NCBI RefSeq assembly: GCF_043290135.1
Contig: NC_134704.1
Location: 16,392,001-16,456,000 of the forward strand
DNA: 64,000 nucleotides
Direction of reading: 5' to 3'
From: Rhipicephalus microplus
Lineage: Eukaryota; Arthropoda; Arachnida; Ixodida; Ixodidae
Every line of letters begins with the position of its first letter. The first letter of the stretch is position 1. This document shows positions 33,438 through 45,000 of this stretch, piece by piece. The notes under the pieces are model-generated. The model saw only the letters and a program-made list of their open reading frames with translations, was not told where the DNA came from and made no database searches. The position numbers and the translations under genes were made by a program.

Positions 33438-34571
33438 AGTATTGAAATTAAACCACGCAGCCTGAACATTCTCAATTACTGTATTCTCCGCGTGTAGCTT
33501 ATTCACCAACTGTACTTGTGATTGCATCCTGACGGAAATTACCACAAGTCAATTTGTAATCTTTGTCGTGAGAGTTGTACAGTACACAAGGACGCTTACT
33601 TCAGTTGCTGAATCCTGTAGAGCACATTCACAAAGTTATCACTGGTCTTTTAAAAAGGAATATATTTTTTTGTGCACAGATTATTTAGAAAAACAAGTCA
33701 GATTGAACAGAATCAGATAGAACCTGCTCTGTTTTATCTGACTTTTTTTTGCGAAACGTTTTTTTTTATTGATATGAGGTATAAGAAGATGTCGGCTCAC
33801 AAGTATGGCACCGGCTACTCGTTAGCCCTTGAGTGAAAGTTGAACACGTAGCTTGAAGAAAGCAGGGCATGCAAATTAGAACACTCGATCCCACATATTC
33901 AAAACACACTTACACGCACATATCACAATACAATTTTATGCACAAAGAGAGTCTATTCAATTTAGCATTCAATAACAACCAACCCAAGTAGCCACGTTTT
34001 TGTGGTATATCGCATGTCATTCCTATTACGGGAGAGGTTAGGTAAAGCGGGAATTCAATAAGACTACATGTCTTCTAAAAACGTAAGGGCCAACTTTCTG
34101 CCACAGATCAATGATTGGGGTGAATCTCGCGTGCCTTTTTATGTTATCTCCGTACGCAAGATACCTTCCAGTTACGGATGGTGTGTGTGCCAAAGTCTTC
34201 AAACTATATTCTTGATTGGGAAATTTCGAACGCCTGGTTTTCAATAAAGTATTTGCACGCTAACCATATGAAGAATATTGTTGCATTACACAAAAACGCG
34301 CAATATGCACCCTTTTATCATAGACCATACTATAACCCCAGAATTGAAGTCCTTCAGGTTTTCTTCAAACAAGACGCAAATGTAAAAGTTTGTATTATCA
34401 ATAGACTAGTCGAGATTGCGTGACTGGAATTTTTCATATGAAAACGCTGCTCTATTTTTGCTCACATTGATTCACACCATAAATATGTATGAAGAAGGTT
34501 TCACACTCACAATCATGGTTACAAGCGGTGCTGATTAACACCACAAGGCTAATGCATCAGATAACAAATCC
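33438..34571. other. Gene-poor stretch
   Basis: No supported gene. Confidence 0.5.
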
Positions 34572-34659
34572 AGCCAATAAAAGAACGAGCACAGGAAACG
34601 AAGAAAGAGACAGGAAAGCCTGTCTCCTTCTGTTTCCTGTGTTCGTTATTCTATTGGCT
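34572..34659. repeat. Fold-back hairpin with arms of about 42 nt
   Basis: Left arm 34572-34614 and right arm 34619-34659 are reverse complements with a few mismatches and a small gap, with a 4-nt AAAG loop. AGCCAATA opens the left arm and TATTGGCT closes the right. No transposase or coding content. Could be a tiny fold-back element or a transcribed hairpin. Confidence 0.8.
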
Positions 34660-34781
34660 ACATTGTTTTTTCTGGTGCAGTGAACCAACCAACCCAACAA
34701 CGAGTGTTATTTGAAGGTTAATGCACAGACATACATAACGCACAAACATACCCGATAAAGTGAACGGGAGGATGATTGCCA

Positions 34782-34880
34782 CTGTAGCTCAATTGATGAA
34801 ACATTGGACTCGTTACCCGAAGACTACAGGTTTCATCCTTCCCGGGGACAAGTTATCTTTTACTACACTTCAAATTTACC
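34782..34880 (+). mobile_element. tRNA-like SINE, third family
   Basis: CACTGTAGCTCAATTGATG (A-box-like), a 3' half containing GGTTTCATCCTTCCCGGGG (B-box-like), then AAGTTATCTTTTAC. The arrangement looks tRNA-derived but the internal stems are degraded, so it is not called as a functional tRNA. Confidence 0.5.
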
Positions 34881-36540
34881 TCATTTAGGCCACAATTAGT
34901 ACTTATAACATGCAGTGTACTTTCTGTCACTCCATTGTCTGTTCTCATTAACACAACGTGTTTAGAACAGGAGTGATAACATACAAAGAATCATTTATTC
35001 TGGTACTATGCATTTGAATTCTACAGATGTATTTTACACACTTAAATCACTTTTGAATTAAGAATTTCTGCATTATCTACTCTATTATGAAACTTCCTGC
35101 AGCGCTCTTAAAGTGAGACTTAGTCTCATGCACGGCATCCCAATTACTCACAACATCCACATGTCTTCGCATAAACGTGAGTCTTCGGTGAACGGAAACG
35201 TGATTGCGTAGAGTTTAAGCGTGTCAGGGACGCAGCCGCATGACTTGAGGAAGCAAGTACGTGAGGAAGCAACAGCCATTGCTAAGACCGCGTCGCAACC
35301 ACAGCCTCAGCAAATATAAATTAGCTGGATTCAGAGGAGGTCTCGGAAAGCCGTGGCAGTTGCGCCGAAGTTCAAGCGGTGCCGGAGAACTTGCTTTGAC
35401 CAGCAAGTTTATAGGCTGGAAAAGTCGTGTTTAGGCGGTCGCACGCAATTCCGTTTATGCCTCTAGTTTTTTTATAAATTACCTTATCTACAGCAGCACT
35501 GGCGCTAATTAGGTTAACGAAGTATTAGAGGGTATCGGTGACGCTGAGAAAGAGTTTCCTATTACAACGTTCGAATCATTTCTGGAACGAAAATGGTATT
35601 ATTAGGAAGGAAGAGAAGTGGGCCTAGAGAGCGAATCCTTGTATTGCTCTTCCTAAGCAAGATCATATTAGGCAAAAAAAGGAAAGTAATAGTTAAAATA
35701 TTATGCGAAGGACTGCATTAGTACTATGACCACCATACACACGTGGTTGGCACTACGCATTACAGGAAGGAGATTTCACAAAAAAACTCTAAAGAAATCA
35801 AAATTCTAGTCTCTCACAGGTTTATTGTTCAACACATAGTGTAAAGAGCAGCAGACATGGCCAACTCGCCTTCTATATGCTCCCAAAGGTTTCTTCTTGG
35901 ACGAGACTGGAAGCCATGCAACTTAGCACATACTTAAGGGTATTTAGTTCAAGTGCATACCGAACAGGACGAGATCTCAGACGTGGGCTGAGGAGTGTAC
36001 TTTCTTCGCTTCATCGAGTGAATATATATTGCGGCAAAAAAAAACGTAGAAAACAACAGACACAAGGCACACAAACTGTAAACAATGTTTTCTCCTATTT
36101 TCACGCCACGCTGAATAATGAGCAAATTAGGAGGCATCGTTATAATTTTGTAAAACTGCAGATAGCCAAGTAATCGGTATACTGCCTCCCTCGTTTCACC
36201 TTCTTGAATGAGAGTGAACACGGCTTTGTGAATTAAGAATAATAATATGGCCGCATGGTAGAAAATACCTGAAGGGACTCGAATTTAGTTGCTTTCTTCA
36301 TTAACGATGTCTTTTTATATCGCTGAGCTCCCCCATCTTTATAAGTATTCAAGATGCCCTTTACTAGATGACACACACTTGGATGCGTCTTGTCATTTGG
36401 CTTTCCTTCTATAATACCATAAAGAAAACTTTGGTGACGTTTGAGTTTCGCTTGCAAGAGTAAAACGTGATAGCATAATGCGATCTCAAGCGCATAACCT
36501 TCAACCTTTCCTTAAGGAAGTACGCCTAACACTGGCCGTT
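34881..36540. other. Gene-poor stretch
   Basis: No supported gene. Confidence 0.5.
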
Positions 36541-36775
36541 CCAAACTATCTCAGAGTGTTTGCTGCAAGTGTGCTGACCAGCAGGTCGCGGGATCGCATC
36601 CCGGCTGTGGCGGCTGCATTTATGATGGAGGTGGAATGTTGTAAGCCCGTGTGCTCATGCAGATTTGGGTGCACGTTGAAGAACCCCAGGAAGTCGAAAT
36701 TTCCGGAGCCCTCCACTACGGCGTCTCTCATAATGATGTGGTGGTTTTGGGACATTAAACACCACATATCAATCT
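36541..36775 (+). mobile_element. Ruka-type SINE, nearly full length
   Basis: A degraded A-box region is followed by a B box (GGATCGCATCCCGG), GGCGGCTGCATTTATGATGG, TGCACGTTGAAGAACCCC, GGCGTCTCTCATAATG and a CACCACATATCAATC tail. Open frames over it on both strands are SINE translations. Confidence 0.88.
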
Positions 36776-37059
36776 TTGCTGCAAGTGCAGTCGCTAAGTG
36801 CCCAATTTGAATAAATTCTTTCTTTTGTAAGTGGGCGAAATTGCCACTACGCGCCAGCAAGGTGCACTCTGAAATTGGTGGGCAGCTGCGAACCACCCAC
36901 TCTTCGCGCTATTCGCAAGTTGGTAGCCTGATGCTATTCATTATGATTATGGTACGAGATATTACATCTGTGGAGGTGACTCTTCTTGTGTACATGACAT
37001 TCCTATAGTGTTTTTTTTAGCGAAGGTGTTTCAAGCAACTGCTTTGCTTTGTGGTAGAG
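36776..37059. other. Short unannotated gap
   Basis: Nothing recognised. Confidence 0.5.
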
Positions 37060-37225
37060 TAGAACCCCCGCTATCCACACAGAAGGCCTGAATTCGATTG
37101 TCCCTTAAACTGAAAAAAAAATTGTTAATTTCTATTTCCATTTTCATTTCCATTTCCCATTAACAATCGAAGCCACCGCCACCAACACCAGCGCTTCGGC
37201 GAAAAAAGTTTCTTAACGTTACCTC
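37060..37225 (+). mobile_element. Second-family SINE, diverged
   Basis: A B-box-like AATTCGATTGTCCC, a TTTCCATTT-rich middle, then AGCCACCGCCACCAACACC and TTTCTTAACGTTACC, matching the body order of the 29-kb copy. Confidence 0.45.
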
Positions 37226-39673
37226 TGTGGTAATCTCATTAGAACAGTTTAAAAAGTGTTTTTGTTTTGTTTTCATTTCTATTTATAGTTCACTTTCAGA
37301 ATAAGTTTGTGAATACTATAGTGAAATGGTGTAATAAGGTACCGAATGTAGCCTGCTGACGACATATATCGCTTGCGCAAGACTTATCAAAACAAAAGTC
37401 AAGAACTACAGCTTTTATGGTCATTACATGACACTGAGAAACCTTGAGAGTTTCAGAATTTAAAATCTTAAGTAGCGGGAGGCAAAGTCTAATTTTCACA
37501 AGCTCGGCATTTAATTTCATGTAGTTGCCAGACCATCGCAGTGTGGCCTTTCTGCCGTGTGTTTGTTTTGCGCGAAAGCTTTCGGAAAGAGGGGGGTGTT
37601 TCTAAGTGTGTAACTTCTTTGTATTATAGGAACATCAAATTACTACTGAAAGGGCAAAATTCGTTGATCAAATATTTATCGAGCTATCGAGACCCTACCA
37701 CGTGTGACATGTTATATGTACCACATGTGACAAAGGCATTTCCCTCATGTTTTACTTGTACATTACAGACAAGGCAACCTATATCTTCACGCCTATGAAA
37801 AGCATTCCTACTGATACAGTTTTCATCTGTCCTCAGCAATTCTGTGTGAGTATGGAGCCATTCGCCGCTCTCACTGCGTCACCGAACAGTGGGCTTCTTT
37901 TGCTTGGATTAGCACAGGAAGTTCTTGCATTGCTTTTTGGTAAGACTCAGCCAATTTACAACCCATATATATAACGAGATACCCGTGTCCAGTAGAATAT
38001 CGCTTATAAAATTGACATATAATAAAACTATTTGACTACAGAGATACAATTACATTTTTGAATGTATCTCAATATAGGAATATAGATAGACAATAACATC
38101 TCAAAGATAATTTTCCAATATTGCTGAACCCTTGTTTCAGGCTAATCAGCCAGTCGTAATTTGGAATTTCATCATCTGTAACGTGTTCTAGCTCCCGTTC
38201 TGTTTTTTACCTGTAGTCACGAGCATCAATATAAATGACATGGTGTCCATGTACAAAAAACTTAAAGGGGGCCGGCTAGAGAAAAAAGTCGGTATACTAA
38301 TTAAGCCTGCCTCTAGATATATGATAGCACGGATTTCTGGTTCTGGTTCAGCGCTACTTCAGACGACCGAGCTGAACTAGAATGTTATAAAGGGCAAAGA
38401 CAGCGTCTACAGCCGCAGGCGCTCCCTGATGAAATACACTTCACATGCTCTCAACTGTCGCACTCAATTTGTGCGGCCTGCATAAGTATACCCGCTCGTT
38501 AAATGCACGCGATATTTCAGAAACGTTTAATGACATCCGCTATCATTTCCTGAAGTAGCACAGTCCATCGCACCCGAATGAAGTCCGTTATTAGTCTTTG
38601 AGCGTACACCCAATTAATATGGCGGCTCAATAAGCGACGCACAAGGCACCATCGGAAAAATTGGGCACGTTTAGGGGTGGCTTAGTTTTAGAAATTAATC
38701 AATATGCGTAATTTTCCGAGATTATGAAGTTGTGCAGTGCTGTTGACAATGTCGGTGTGCTTTTTTCCATGACGCAACTTTCTATCAGCTTTCAGTAAAT
38801 GTTAGCGGCAGAAGGAATTTGTTAGTGAGCGTCACGGTGTGCTGAGCGTAATGAACATCGGGATTCGCGAAGAGCTCTCCGAATAGGTCAATAAAGAAAG
38901 CGACAATCTTAAATGCTATCACACGGATTTGTTTGTGGAAATTTTAACGTCGTATCGTATAAAGTAAATGCAATTTAGTTGTATTCGAATCGAAGCAATA
39001 CATGTTGAGAACCTTTTGATGATCGAAACAGTAAACCAGTTTCCTCCCATCTACCAAATTGCGTCATTGGCGGAAGCCTTCGAATGCATTCATGTGAGAC
39101 GGCTGCGTTACTGTAGCAAAACAATACACGCTAAAACACTTTCAAAATCGTGGTGTATTTTTTATCACTGCTGGCATTCATGTTGCAGTTTTCTGATCAC
39201 CTACGATCGTCGACAACAAAGATTAGCCCAGGCTGCATATTAAAATGCTGTTATAAAAGCAGGTTTGTTTACTGCTTGCACTTTTCCCACATAAGTTGCA
39301 GAAAGACCTCAGCCGCAAAAAAGCGACAGGAAAGCATGTAGCATATAAGATTGTTTCAGCTGTTTTTCATTAAAGCTGGAACGTTACGCTATTGTAACCC
39401 GTTAGGCTCGCACGTTTCGCTTCGAGATGACGTCCTTATTTATAGGTTAATTGTATATTAATCGGTTTTATAGTTCTTCTTATTCTTAAAAATGAAGTGC
39501 CTAGATGATCACACTGCAAAACGGCTTGGCGATGCAACATGCGTGCATTCATGTCGGTGTGACACATATAAGAATGATCTTGGAAACTCTTTCGTAAAAA
39601 ACCATCAGGCCTGTGCGGAACGCGCAGCATGGTCACATCTAAAGCTAAAAGATTGGCCTTTCAATGCCTTTAA
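37226..39673. other. Gene-poor stretch
   Basis: AT-rich with short frames only. Confidence 0.5.
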
Positions 39674-39842
39674 TTAATATGTGGAGTTTAACGCCCGAAA
39701 CCACCATATTATTATGAGAGATGCTGAAGTGGAGAACTCCAAACATTTTGACCTCCTGGGGTTCTTTTACGTGCGCCAATAGCTGAGCACGCGGGCCTGC
39801 AGCATTTTCGCCCCCATCAAAAATTCAGCCGCCGCTGAGCTG
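39674..39842 (-). mobile_element. Ruka-type SINE, truncated
   Basis: TAATATGTGGAGTTTAACGC, AAACCACCATATTATTATG, CTCCTGGGGTTCTTTTACG and CAGCATTTTCGCCCCCATC. The tRNA-like head is missing. Confidence 0.8.
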
Positions 39843-40121
39843 AGCGCAAGTAATAAAAATATTGAGTTTGCGTTTTTTTATTTACTGAAATATAAAACTC
39901 CTCCCATTGCTGCGATAGTGAATCGACATCCGGTCGTTCTTTTAAGCGCTGTACTGTTGGAAACACGAAGAAGAAAGCGAAACTTCTATTCGCTCAATAT
40001 CATGGATGAGTTTTTCGGTATTGAGGCTATCCCCAATCCAAGAACTGTGGCAGCGGCTTTGTGGCCTCAAACAGAAAGAGCATCAACGAAAGGGGGTTAG
40101 GAAGGGTGTGCATTGACCATC

Positions 40122-40370
40122 CTAACGTCGATCAAATGAGCGACCAAGCGGGAGCAGTTTTGCCACGTCCGCAGAAGCTGTGATTGCAAGCATCAATCTG
40201 TCTGCGAGCGCCAGCCCAACTCCTGCTACAACCAGCGCTGTTAAGTAGAAATCCCGGATGTAATAAAGCCAGAACAGCGTGAAAACGAATTGTCGGCGTC
40301 GCAAATGGTGCGCTCTGGGAAAACTCGAAAAGGCACGAAAGCGCGGAAAGCTACGATGTCATCAGGCTGT
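40122..40370 (-). other. Short hydrophobic open segment of unknown status
   Basis: A minus-strand frame reads LRRRQFVFTLFWLYYIRDFY, then a hydrophobic run, ending SFDRR at a stop. It has no ATG; the frame continues upstream to about 40370. A resemblance to a membrane-spanning exon of an ABC transporter is possible but weak. Could be a lone exon, a remnant or chance. Confidence 0.2.
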
Positions 40371-40595
40371 TTGTATTGTTCCCGTCTTAGAGCTGTTTTC
40401 GGCGCCCTGTAGATAAATAACGATGCTACTGCACTGGGATCTCCGTGCGTGCATGTATTTGTTTTTCAACGTTGGGATATCGGTAGAACAGAAGCTGTTG
40501 CCTTGACTAAGGGTGACAGAGTAAAACCAACAGGGTCTCCTACGCATTCGCATACTACTCGAAAGCGAAAGACATTTACAGTGTCGCAATTTTAT

Positions 40596-40691
40596 CATCA
40601 TCATTGTCATCGTCGTCGTCGTCGTCATCATCATCACCACCACCATAACCACCACCACCACCACCACCACCACCACCACCACCACCACTAC

Positions 40692-40728
<37 letters not shown>

Positions 40729-40743
40729 TTCATCATCATTATC
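40596..40743. repeat. CAT / CGT / CAC trinucleotide microsatellite
   Basis: Blocks of TCATCATCATT, CGTCGTCGT, CACCACCAC and again CATCATCAT. The poly-His and poly-Met/Val frames here are repeat translations. Confidence 0.95.
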
Positions 40744-40871
40744 CCCGAAGCTTAAAAGCTTTTGTTATTAATACATGGCGTTTATGAGTTGTTGGCGCTT
40801 TTTTTGAAGCACCGGGTTCTCATTTTCACAAATGTGAAAAGCATAGCAACGAAAAGAATGATAAAGAAAAC

Positions 40872-41114
40872 TGATTGATTGATATGTGGAGTTCAACATC
40901 CCAAAAACCACCATATGATAACGAGAAAAGCCGTAGTAATGGACTCCAAAAAATTTCGACCACCTGAAGTTCTTTACTGTGCACCCACACCTGAACACAC
41001 GGGCATGCAGAATTTTCGCCTCCATTGAAAATGCAGCCGCCTCAGCCGGCATTCGATCCCACGACCTGCGGGTCAGTAGCCAAGTACCTTAGCCACTGCA
41101 ACGCCACAGCGGGG
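40872..41114 (-). mobile_element. Ruka-type SINE, near full length
   Basis: TGATTGATTGATATGTGG tail, body, B box (complement of GGGATCGAATGCC), A-box region GTACCTTAGCCACTG and the GCGGGG end. A 10-bp ATAAAGAAAA occurs just outside both ends (40861-40870 and 41120-41129) and may be its target duplication. Confidence 0.88.
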
Positions 41115-41129
41115 TAATTATAAAGAAAA

Positions 41130-41764
41130 AAAAAGCTAGGCGAAATTCATATAAATCCATTCACATAATAACGCGAAGAAACTCAAAATATAGAGTCCCA
41201 TCACATAGCAGTATAGTCCTCACAAGATGCCATAGCATCTACACCAAGTATTCTGTAAAATAACACTAAACACGTCTGATCCCAAAGCAGCACTCAAATT
41301 TAAAAAGTCCAGTCAGAGGTATGCAGAATGCATTTTGACATCAATTGACCCAAATCATATGCATATGTATAAAATCATATGCATAAATCATATGCATAAA
41401 ATATGTGTAAACAGGTTTACCCAATACTTTCCCAGCATTCCGCTCTTTTCTCAGAATTTCTTCAGATCACTTCATAACAGCTGAATACTGATGCTGTGGA
41501 TGAGGATGATGACGATGATGAATAATAGTTAACCATCAGCCACTTGTCATAGTTCAACGAATTTCAATCCCCCACATGTTACGCGCTCCACATGGTGCAA
41601 CAGCTGGTGCGATCATTACCCTTTTCCCCCGCAACATTAGTCTTGTAAATGGGACTCCTTGCCAGACAATGCCCCATCTAGTTCTATAGGCACTTTTGGA
41701 TAACAACGATGCATACAAGAGGCTGATAAGTTCAGTTAGTTCCGAAAAGATCACCTGCCCGCTT
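41130..41764. other. Gene-poor stretch with a small tandem repeat
   Basis: About 41354-41400 carries tandem AATCATATGCATA words. No gene. Confidence 0.5.
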
Positions 41765-42055
41765 TCACCTCATATTCCCGTACGTGTGCACAACCTCCGG
41801 CTGACGGTGCTGCGGCAATCACCCGGCTACGCTTCCGCATATGCTGTGGGAGTACAGACACACTAACGCCATGACCATTTCGTCGAAGCTCCATGAGGTC
41901 CTGCGGAGTCCCGCCCTCGACGACCAGACATGGGTGACCCAGCACCCCCTTGAGGTGGCGTGGAGGCAAGCCCTTGACGTCCCCTCATGGGAGGCCTAGG
42001 CCCGGCCACCTAAACCTGCTGGTTTCTTATAATCAAGTTTATTCCTCCTCCTCTT
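41765..42055 (+). pseudogene. 3' end of another non-LTR retrotransposon, 5'-truncated
   Basis: A plus-strand frame reads CCGNHPATLPHMLWEY, then LRSPALDDQTWVTQHP and ALDVPSWEA before a TAG at 41997-41999. This is the Cys/His knuckle and C-terminus of a tick LINE RT ORF, with the last expected Cys changed to Tyr. A stop or frameshift lies just upstream. The 3' UTR ends AATCAAGTTTATTCCTCCTC. Confidence 0.7.
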
Positions 42056-45000
42056 GATACCACAAGTATCTTACCGATAACAGGCTATGCTTTCGAATGC
42101 TACTTCAGAAAATATTTTATAGTTTTTTACTTGTTTTGTGATATTTATTGTCCACTTGGCAGAGTCAATCGTGTGCTTCATATTTCAGTGAGGCATCGAA
42201 CCGGGTGTCAAGCGCAAACATGTAACAGGGGTACATCAGCAAGCACTCTTATCCGTGTAAAATTATTCCTGTGCTTACTTTATGTTTTTTACACACAGAC
42301 TGTGCACACACTTTTTTCACCATAATAATTAGTTAAAGCGATCATTACACATTTACGCAAATAAATCTGGGTCATAATGGAATAGATGAGCACGACTGAA
42401 TGTTGTTAACCAACCATCGGTGTTGACACAGTTATGCTGTATTCTTGCTCAAAAACCTCGCACCATCAGTCATTGTTTCGCTTATCTTCGAATAGCAATA
42501 TCAATCTTGCAAGCGTAGATATGTATTCGAACAGTAATATGAGCCGTGAAAGTGCACTTGCTCATTATCATGACCATCAGTATCTAAATCTAATAAAAGC
42601 AACCGCCGTTTGGCAGTCTCCTTCAAGCCACGTCTGAAGTTTTCCGTCTTACACGTAACGTTCACGTAAGAAGCCTACTATAGTGTTCAGCAAAACTAAT
42701 TTCTCGACGAAGATTCGCTGGCCCGCAGTCATAAGCAAGAGGGGTAGGTATCAAACACAATTGATGGTTTCCGAGTACAGTGAAAAAATTCTCGAATGCT
42801 GTTTTATTCAACTGTTGCTTCTTTCCTTCTCCCCGTGGCAATATTTGCCACTAGCTTCATTTCCCATTCTTTCCCGGTAGTGTTAATGACAATACGAATA
42901 CTTTTGTGCCCATCACCTCCTGCCCTTTCTTGGAAACGGCGCCAATGCTAACGAGCTAATTTAGTTCCCCATTTGTCCTTCTCCACCTTGGTGACTTTCT
43001 TGGCTCACTTAAGTTATTATAAACCTCGATTACTCAGCTTATTAAGCTCACTAATCATTGATCATGTGATTGTACGTTCCAGCATGTATTATGCATAAAT
43101 AATGGGATGTAATTATAAGAAATGTGTCTGCCTATAACGTTACTATACTGAAGGACATTAGTATGACCACTGGCTCCTAGGGTGAAGGTGATGTTGTCGT
43201 TTCTTGAGCCTCCAAAGTCCGAAAACAAAAATATAAACTGCAGTACAGGAAGAAAAGTGACAGAAACAACAAAAAATGCAAGTCAGGGTGGTGACGTGTT
43301 GGGGTAGTTGGTTCATATAATTGGATAAAATACAATTTTGTTATCACTATCATTTTAATCCATTCATACAGAACACCCTTACTTCCAGATGTCATTAAAA
43401 TGCGCAATATTTTATATACAAAAGATACAAGATGATGCGATAAGGTCAGTTCTCAACACGCGGAGTGCCTTGTAAAGTGTCATGAGTCTTGCTTAACAAT
43501 TTTGTGTGCTGAAAGAGTATTGATACTGTTTCGAGGCAGCCCTATAGCGATGTTTTTTTGTTTCTATGGAGTGAAGAAGCAGCACTCTCCCCTCCACCGA
43601 AGCCAAACAGCACGCATAAAATATTTTACTTGGATTATCAAGTTTTGAATATCAAAGTTTACATGGATATTAGAGCATCTGCATTCCAGCCCCGCCGCAA
43701 CAAACATTACCGCGACGAGTCAACGCAGTTCTCTGGCTTTGCAATATCTATAGGCCTGCATGCAGGCTACGTCATAGAAATCTCGGAAAGACTTTGTCGT
43801 TCTTTATGTGAGCCACGGGCGACTGGCAGCAAACTGGAAGCTGTTGCTAGTTTGTTGTGAGTTGCAGTTTTCTGCGACGTCAGACTTGTTGACTCGTGAC
43901 TACGAAGCCGCCTTTTGACACCAAAACCGAAATGTCTCTTTTATGGTAGGGATAATAAAAATATATTCAAGGCATTCCCAAGCTCTACGACACTTTTTTT
44001 TTTGGATGGCCAACACCGGTGCTGTCATTTAGAGAAACAACCTAAAGGTATTTGAAATTCTTGTCAATACTGCCTAAATTACATTGTTTAAGCCCTCTTG
44101 TTGCAAAATAAAAGAAGAAAACATGATATTTCACCTTTTAAAACTTTTACTCAGTGCTATGATTACAAGAAATGAAGAGCAGCGTTTACTCAAAGATAAA
44201 TCCTAATGCATTAGGAACGCTTTCTTTGTCGAACTGATCATTTTGATAAATTATCGCAATTTTTACCTAATTTATATTTTTATTGTTTCCAAATCAGATG
44301 TTTATCAAATCACGAGATTAAGTTCCTGGTTAGGCAGAAATTCTCAACTAGTGTTTAGTGTTGATATGCCAAAAGTTTTCGATACGCCAAGTTTTCTTAA
44401 GCTAAATTTATTTTATATTTCCAGGTATTTTTTTTTTGTCAATCATAAGTATTTCTGTAGGACGTGCAGGAAAGTCTTTTTAATAAAAGTCAAGTGAAGC
44501 TCTATACGAGATCACTGAAATAAAATATTTGTCTGAAAACTGAGGACAATTGTCAAACGTTGCTTTTTAGCTGTTAGAGCTCTGTTAGTTTTTACAGGTC
44601 TTTTGCCCACTGTCTTCTTTAATATTAGTGTAGCTGTTTCAGAAATATAATATTTCAGCGAAGCCTGCTTTCATAGTATCTTTTATTGTGGTTGCTGAAT
44701 AATTACAAAGTTCAATGAGTAACAACTTATAATTATTGCTGTTTACTACATAATCTAACCTATTACTGCCAAACCCTCACACCAGATTTGTTTTGGAGGA
44801 CGTTACTTGTAATATACAGCAATGAGTTCGTATAATCATATTTGTGAATCACCTTCACGCAAACTTGGTTACTACGTTGGGTAGTCTATCTAGCAAGCGT
44901 CATATGCGGTCGTCTTAGATGGCCGCCTCATAGGTGTGAAAGGCTCTGGCAGCGGATGCCTTCATAGCGTTACACCCGCAAATTGGGATTCTCAAAATAC

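Noticed and set aside
34782..34860. Possible functional tRNA gene
   Set aside because: A- and B-box-like words are present, but the stems do not pair cleanly and a SINE-like tail follows; treated as a SINE.
36478..36896. 110- and 116-codon frames on opposite strands
   Set aside because: Both lie over a Ruka SINE and translate it; similar shadows occur at 40768-41052 and 46962-47280.
40362..40787. Poly-Met/Val and poly-His proteins
   Set aside because: Translation of the CAT/CAC trinucleotide microsatellite.
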